NCBI GenBank assembly: GCA_038146985.1
Contig: JAYQSQ010000009.1
Location: 496,001-560,000 of the forward strand
Origin: JADHLJ01 sp038146985
Lineage (GTDB): Bacteria > Pseudomonadota > Alphaproteobacteria > Thalassobaculales > Thalassobaculaceae
Reading direction: 5' to 3'
Length of the DNA stretch: 64,000 nt
The position numbers and the translations under genes are program-made. The notes beneath the pieces are model-generated. The model had not been told where the DNA came from, made no database searches, and worked only from the letters and a program-made list of their open reading frames with translations. Shown one piece after another: positions 60,582 through 64,000 of the stretch; position 1 is the stretch's first letter; every line of letters begins with the position of its first letter.

Positions 60582-61369
60582 GGGAAAGTCCGGACAATTG
60601 GGGCTGGCAGGCCCGGATCGGCATGTTCATCGTCGGCAACGAGGCGGTGCCCGAGGCGGAATGGTGGGCGATGGCGCCGCCGCACGTTTCGGTGCACGCC
60701 GCGCGGGTTACCGCCGGCGCGCCCTGGGCCCGTTGGAATGCGGACCGGACCGCCGTCGAGCCTGCCGAGGATCTGGAGCGTGGCGCCAGACAGTTCGCCG
60801 CCATGCGGCTCTCCGCCGTGGTCATCGGTCATAGCTCCAGCAGCATTCTCGGCGGTGCCGGCTGGGACGAGGCGGTGGTCGAGCGTCTTTCAGAGGGGCT
60901 CGGCGCCGGGATGGCGGTCACCACCAACGGTCTCGACAGTCTGGCGGCGCTCAAGGCCTCAAGCGCGAAGCGGCCTTTCCTGGTATTGCCGCCCTGGTTC
61001 AATGACGGGCTCGTCGAGGCGGGGGTGCGGTACTACAGCGATCTCGGCGTCGCGCCGGCCGGGCATCTCAGATACGATCCTGGTCTTGGCTGGCGGGATG
61101 TGCCACCGGGCGAGCTCTATCCGCGCGGCATGGGCTTCGAGCAACAGGTCGAACCGCTGTTCACCCAGATCAAGGCCGCCTGCCCGAAGCAGGCCGACGC
61201 GGTGCTGATTGCGGGAACCGGGTTCCGCTGTGTCGCCATCCTCGACGCACTGGAACGGGATCTGGCGCGTCCGGTGCTTTCGGCGAACCAGGTCAGCCTC
61301 TGGCATTGCCTTCGGCTTGCCGGCGTAAGGGCCGAGGTGGCGGGTTATGGATCTCTCTTCCGGCTCTGA
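60578..61369 (+). CDS. Asp/Glu racemase-superfamily protein (maleate isomerase/arylmalonate decarboxylase-like)
   Basis: 263 residues. N-terminal IGMFIVGNEAVPEAEWWAMAPP and ERGARQFAAMRLSAVVIGHSS belong to the maleate isomerase/AMDase group. The usual first active-site Cys is replaced (84-GHSSSS), while the second is kept: C218 in GTGFRCVAIL. Maleate isomerases and racemases need two Cys; arylmalonate decarboxylase uses only the C-terminal one. Decarboxylase-like or another one-base chemistry is therefore more likely. It is coupled to the LLM gene. Confidence 0.8.
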   Translation: MRESPDNWGWQARIGMFIVGNEAVPEAEWWAMAPPHVSVHAARVTAGAPWARWNADRTAVEPAEDLERGARQFAAMRLSAVVIGHSSSSILGGAGWDEAVVERLSEGLGAGMAVTTNGLDSLAALKASSAKRPFLVLPPWFNDGLVEAGVRYYSDLGVAPAGHLRYDPGLGWRDVPPGELYPRGMGFEQQVEPLFTQIKAACPKQADAVLIAGTGFRCVAILDALERDLARPVLSANQVSLWHCLRLAGVRAEVAGYGSLFRL

Positions 61370-61501
61370 GTCTCTTGTCTCATCACGCAGGCGCTAGCCG
61401 CGCCGATGTGCCTGGGGACCCTCGACCCGAAGGCTCGGGAAGGGCATGCTTTGGGCCGAGCCAACGATCCGCAAGCGGACAAGATCAAGGAGGGAGCCCA
61501 G

Positions 61502-62428
61502 ATGAACTTGCAAGGAAAAGCCGGCATCGTGACAGGAGCGGGCCGAGGCATCGGCCGCGCGGTCGCCCTGCTGTTGGCGAAAGAGGGCGCCAGCGTCGTG
61601 GTCAACGATCCCAATGTCGGCCGCTCGGGCGAGGAGGAGCAGGGCGCGCCGGCGCAGGACGTGGTGAATGAAATTCTGGACGCCGGCGGCAAGGCGGTCG
61701 CCAACTTCTCCTCGGTCACCGAGTACGAGGCGGCGGGACTGATGGTGCTGCAGTGCACGGAGACCTTCGGCAAGATCGACTTCGTGGTGAACGTGGCCGG
61801 CATGCTGCGCGAGCGGATGATCTGGAACATGTCGGAGGACGATTTCGACGCGGTCATCAACGTGCACCTGAAGGGCCACTGGAATATCTGCCACCACGCG
61901 GTCAAGCCGATGCGCCAGCAGCGCTTCGGACGGATCGTCAATTTTTCCTCCGATGCCTTCAAGGGCTCCGTCGGCCAGTGCAACTATTCCGCCGCCAAGG
62001 CCGGGATCATCGGCCTGACACGGTCGATAGCCCGGGAATGTGGGCGCTACGGCATTACCGCCAATGCCATCTGTCCGATGGCCGCGACCCGCATGACGGT
62101 CAACGACGCGGTCATCGCGAACTGGAAGCGGCGGCTGGAAAGCGGGCTGCTGACGCAGGCGGAATACGAGGCCCGCATGGCAATGCCGGGGCCGGAATAC
62201 GTGCCGCCCATCGTCGCCTATCTCTGCACTGACCAGGCCCGCGATGTGAACGGCCAGCTTTTCCACGCCGAGCGTTCGCTGATCCATACCTACCAGTATG
62301 GCGAGGTCGCCAAGGCGATCTACAAGTATGACGATGACGGTCTGTTCACGGTGGATGAGCTGATCGAGACCGTTCCGGCCTCGCTGATGGCCGGGATCAA
62401 GAACATCGCCCCGGCGGAAGAGGCCTGA
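61502..62428 (+). CDS. SDR-family oxidoreductase (large, hydroxyacyl-type)
   Basis: 308 residues from the ATG at 61502, with AAGGAGGG 7 bases upstream. NAD-binding TGAGRGIGRA (11-20), a longer insert (GEEEQGAPAQDVVNEILD), NVAG, catalytic Ser in VNFSSDAF and Tyr/Lys in NYSAAKAGIIG are all present. The C-terminus adds about 50 residues beyond a standard SDR. Such proteins commonly oxidise 3-hydroxyacyl-CoA or hydroxysteroid-like substrates. It lies 132 bases after the racemase-like gene in the same direction. Confidence 0.9.
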   Translation: MNLQGKAGIVTGAGRGIGRAVALLLAKEGASVVVNDPNVGRSGEEEQGAPAQDVVNEILDAGGKAVANFSSVTEYEAAGLMVLQCTETFGKIDFVVNVAGMLRERMIWNMSEDDFDAVINVHLKGHWNICHHAVKPMRQQRFGRIVNFSSDAFKGSVGQCNYSAAKAGIIGLTRSIARECGRYGITANAICPMAATRMTVNDAVIANWKRRLESGLLTQAEYEARMAMPGPEYVPPIVAYLCTDQARDVNGQLFHAERSLIHTYQYGEVAKAIYKYDDDGLFTVDELIETVPASLMAGIKNIAPAEEA

Positions 62429-62554
62429 GCGGATCACGGGATCGGGAGTTTACCTTGCTTAGGGAACTCTCGACCCCAATTGATGCATTGGCTAATTTGG
62501 AAGCCAATAGCCGGTCCGGATAGGGGCCGGGAAACATTCACAGGGAGAACTCAG

Positions 62555-63070
62555 ATGACTGATGCGACCGAGCGCGCGGTTTTGGCGGGCGGGTGTTTCT
62601 GGGGCATGCAGGATCTGATCCGCAAACTGCCGGGCGTGATCTCGACCCGGGTCGGCTATACCGGCGGTGACGTTCCCAACGCCACCTACCGCAACCACGG
62701 CACCCATGCCGAGGGAATCGAGATCATTTTCGATCCTAGCCGGATCAGCTATCGGGACCTGTTGGAGTTCTTTTTTCAGATCCATGATCCCTCGACCCTC
62801 AACCGTCAGGGCAACGACATGGGCATGTCCTACCGGTCCGGGATCTATTACGCCGATGCGGCGCAGAAGGTCGAGGCGGAGCGGACCATCGCCGATGTCG
62901 ACGCCAGCGGCCTCTGGCCGGGCAAGGTGGTGACCGAGGTCAAGGCGGTGGGTGACTTCTGGGAGGCGGAGCCCGAACATCAGGATTATCTTGAGCGGAT
63001 TCCGCACGGCTATACCTGCCATTTCATCCGGCCGAACTGGAAGCTCCCCCGGCGCGAGGACGCGGCGTAA
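62555..63070 (+). CDS. msrA: Peptide-methionine (S)-S-oxide reductase MsrA
   Basis: 171 residues from the ATG at 62555, after AGGGAGAA. The catalytic Cys is C14 in AGGCFWGMQD, and VGYTGGDVPNATYRNHGTHAEGIEI is the usual substrate loop. The C-terminal recycling Cys pair of many MsrAs is not seen; only one Cys occurs near the end (GYTCHF), which points to recycling through that residue or an external thiol. It repairs oxidised methionine in the cytoplasm. Confidence 0.95.
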   Translation: MTDATERAVLAGGCFWGMQDLIRKLPGVISTRVGYTGGDVPNATYRNHGTHAEGIEIIFDPSRISYRDLLEFFFQIHDPSTLNRQGNDMGMSYRSGIYYADAAQKVEAERTIADVDASGLWPGKVVTEVKAVGDFWEAEPEHQDYLERIPHGYTCHFIRPNWKLPRREDAA

Positions 63071-63173
63071 GGTCACGCCGCGCCTCGCGCCTGCCAATGT
63101 TGCGTTGGATGTATTTGTGGTGCAGATAGTGCCCCGCATTCAGCGACCTTGACCCAAACATCCGGGAGACCGA

Positions 63174-64000
63174 GTGGTGCGCAACTCAAGAACCGTTCTT
63201 TTCGACAACAACCCCGGCCGCAACGCCCAGACCGTCGGCATTGCCCGGGAGCTTGGAACGGATATCGACTTGATTCACGAGCCCTCGGTCGGGGTGGTCG
63301 GAAACAAGGGTGACTCCCAGTGCTATCTCGGTGTCCAGCGCAAGGTCGAGGTGATCCACGAAACCCTGCGCAAGCGGATCGGCCGCGAGAAAGGCCAGAT
63401 GGCGATGCGGCTGGTGCAGCCGGAATACACGATCGCCACGTCCGACGGCATGCGCAACGGCACCAAGGAGATGCGCTATTCGCTGATCGGGCGCGAGGTC
63501 ACCCATGACGCGATCTGCGAGCATCTGAGCGCCAGCGGTCTCGAAGGCACGATCGCGGTGGTGGCCTGCGACAAGCCGCCGGTGGGTACGCTGGCCGCGA
63601 TCCTGGAACACGACCGCCCGGCGATCATCATGTCGGACGGCCCGATCCGGCCCGGCACGGACTCGGTGACCAAGGAGCCGATCGATATCATTACCGGCTT
63701 CCAGGTCGCCGGCAGCGACGACGAGGAACTAAAGAAGCGCATCGCCTGCGAGGCCTGCCCCGCTTATGGAAGCTGCGGCGGCATGTTCACCTACAACACC
63801 ATGCAGACCTTCATCGCGGTGGTCGGCCTCGAGCCTCTGCACATGGTCTCGCCACCATCGGACGATCCGCGCCGGACCGAACAGTTCCCGGACGAGCTGG
63901 TCGGACACCTGAACGCGATGATCGCGGCCGACATCACCCCGCGTAAGATCGTCAACCGGGACTCGATCCGCAACGCAATGATCGTCGCCATGGCGGTCGG
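63174..64000 (+). CDS. IlvD/Edd-family dehydratase, N-terminal part (3' truncated by window)
   Basis: 275 codons visible, starting at a GTG at 63174 (or 63177) 5 bases after GGGAGA; no stop before the window end. TIATSDGMRNGTKEMRYSL is the family substrate region, CDKPPVGT matches the first cluster motif, and EACPAYGSCGGMFTYNTMQ the second (CGGM). The family binds a 2Fe-2S or 4Fe-4S cluster and dehydrates dihydroxy acids or sugar acids. CDKPPVG in place of the IlvD CDKTTPG suggests a sugar-acid or other substrate rather than branched-chain synthesis. Confidence 0.88.
   Translation, partial: MVRNSRTVLFDNNPGRNAQTVGIARELGTDIDLIHEPSVGVVGNKGDSQCYLGVQRKVEVIHETLRKRIGREKGQMAMRLVQPEYTIATSDGMRNGTKEMRYSLIGREVTHDAICEHLSASGLEGTIAVVACDKPPVGTLAAILEHDRPAIIMSDGPIRPGTDSVTKEPIDIITGFQVAGSDDEELKKRIACEACPAYGSCGGMFTYNTMQTFIAVVGLEPLHMVSPPSDDPRRTEQFPDELVGHLNAMIAADITPRKIVNRDSIRNAMIVAMAV

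Noticed and set aside
1..64000. CRISPR array, tRNA, rRNA, transposase or prophage
   Set aside because: No regularly spaced direct repeats, no cloverleaf or rRNA motifs, and no transposase- or integrase-like protein were seen. The only repeats found are the palindromic intergenic families listed.

Overview
The window is chromosomal DNA of a high-GC, metabolically versatile alphaproteobacterium, probably a free-living relative of the Rhodospirillales. The evidence is the gene content: an archaeal-type class I lysyl-tRNA synthetase, YciB, DusA, an IspB-type prenyl synthase, many catabolic enzymes on both strands, and alphaproteobacterial-style palindromic intergenic repeats. No rRNA, tRNA, CRISPR array, transposase or prophage was seen. 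Both ends cut genes: an EamA transporter at the left and an IlvD/Edd dehydratase at the right.

Layout. 1-6 kb: transporter, SPFH/NfeD membrane pair, LysK, then a minus-strand HCCA-isomerase-like protein and an LhgO-like oxidase. 6-11.3 kb: a small GIY-YIG nuclease between two palindromic repeats, then a DehI-like protein, a GST, a 2-oxoglutarate oxygenase, a DapA-like lyase and a secreted protein. 11.3-19.4 kb: eight closely packed minus-strand genes (MetE-like, MBL lactonase-like, CMD, MlrC, PPOX, hydrolase-methyltransferase fusion, HD, MR/MLE), apparently one uncharacterised catabolic operon. 19.5-21.3 kb: YgiB/YgiC pair. 21.3-29.3 kb: a Rieske oxygenase divergent from five overlapping genes (molybdenum hydroxylase FAD subunit, fused 2Fe-2S/Mo subunit, 6-hydroxynicotinate-reductase-like iron-sulfur protein, UPF0280 protein with ApbE-like motifs, DUF1185 protein), with two GTATAC palindromes in the promoter region. 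This is the best candidate for an undescribed system: reductive N-heterocycle catabolism with its own maturation factor.

29.3-41.5 kb: an SDR with a degenerate active site, a Sel1-repeat protein, PrpF, a glycosyltransferase, KDPG aldolase convergent with a PfkB kinase, a structured leader with a small ORF before a GNAT gene, TauE/SafE, GST, MFS, YciB and DusA. 41.5-46.1 kb: amidohydrolase, PEP mutase/isocitrate lyase-family lyase, double-hotdog protein and a sugar dehydrogenase, flanked by two more copies of the palindromic repeat.

45.7-52.7 kb is unusual. Five genes (sugar dehydrogenase, ispB, a Rieske protein, a WYL regulator and an acetolactate synthase-like enzyme) carry single-base deletions or in-frame stops, while genes between them (DUF2007, TrmN6-like, the YefM/YoeB pair) are intact. 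Clustered sequence error and recent decay both fit. 53-64 kb: acyl-CoA dehydrogenase with a divergent LysR, an adenylate cyclase, an orphan conserved protein, a CaiB-type CoA transferase with a GST, an F420-type LLM enzyme overlapping an Asp/Glu racemase-superfamily enzyme, an SDR, MsrA and the partial dehydratase.
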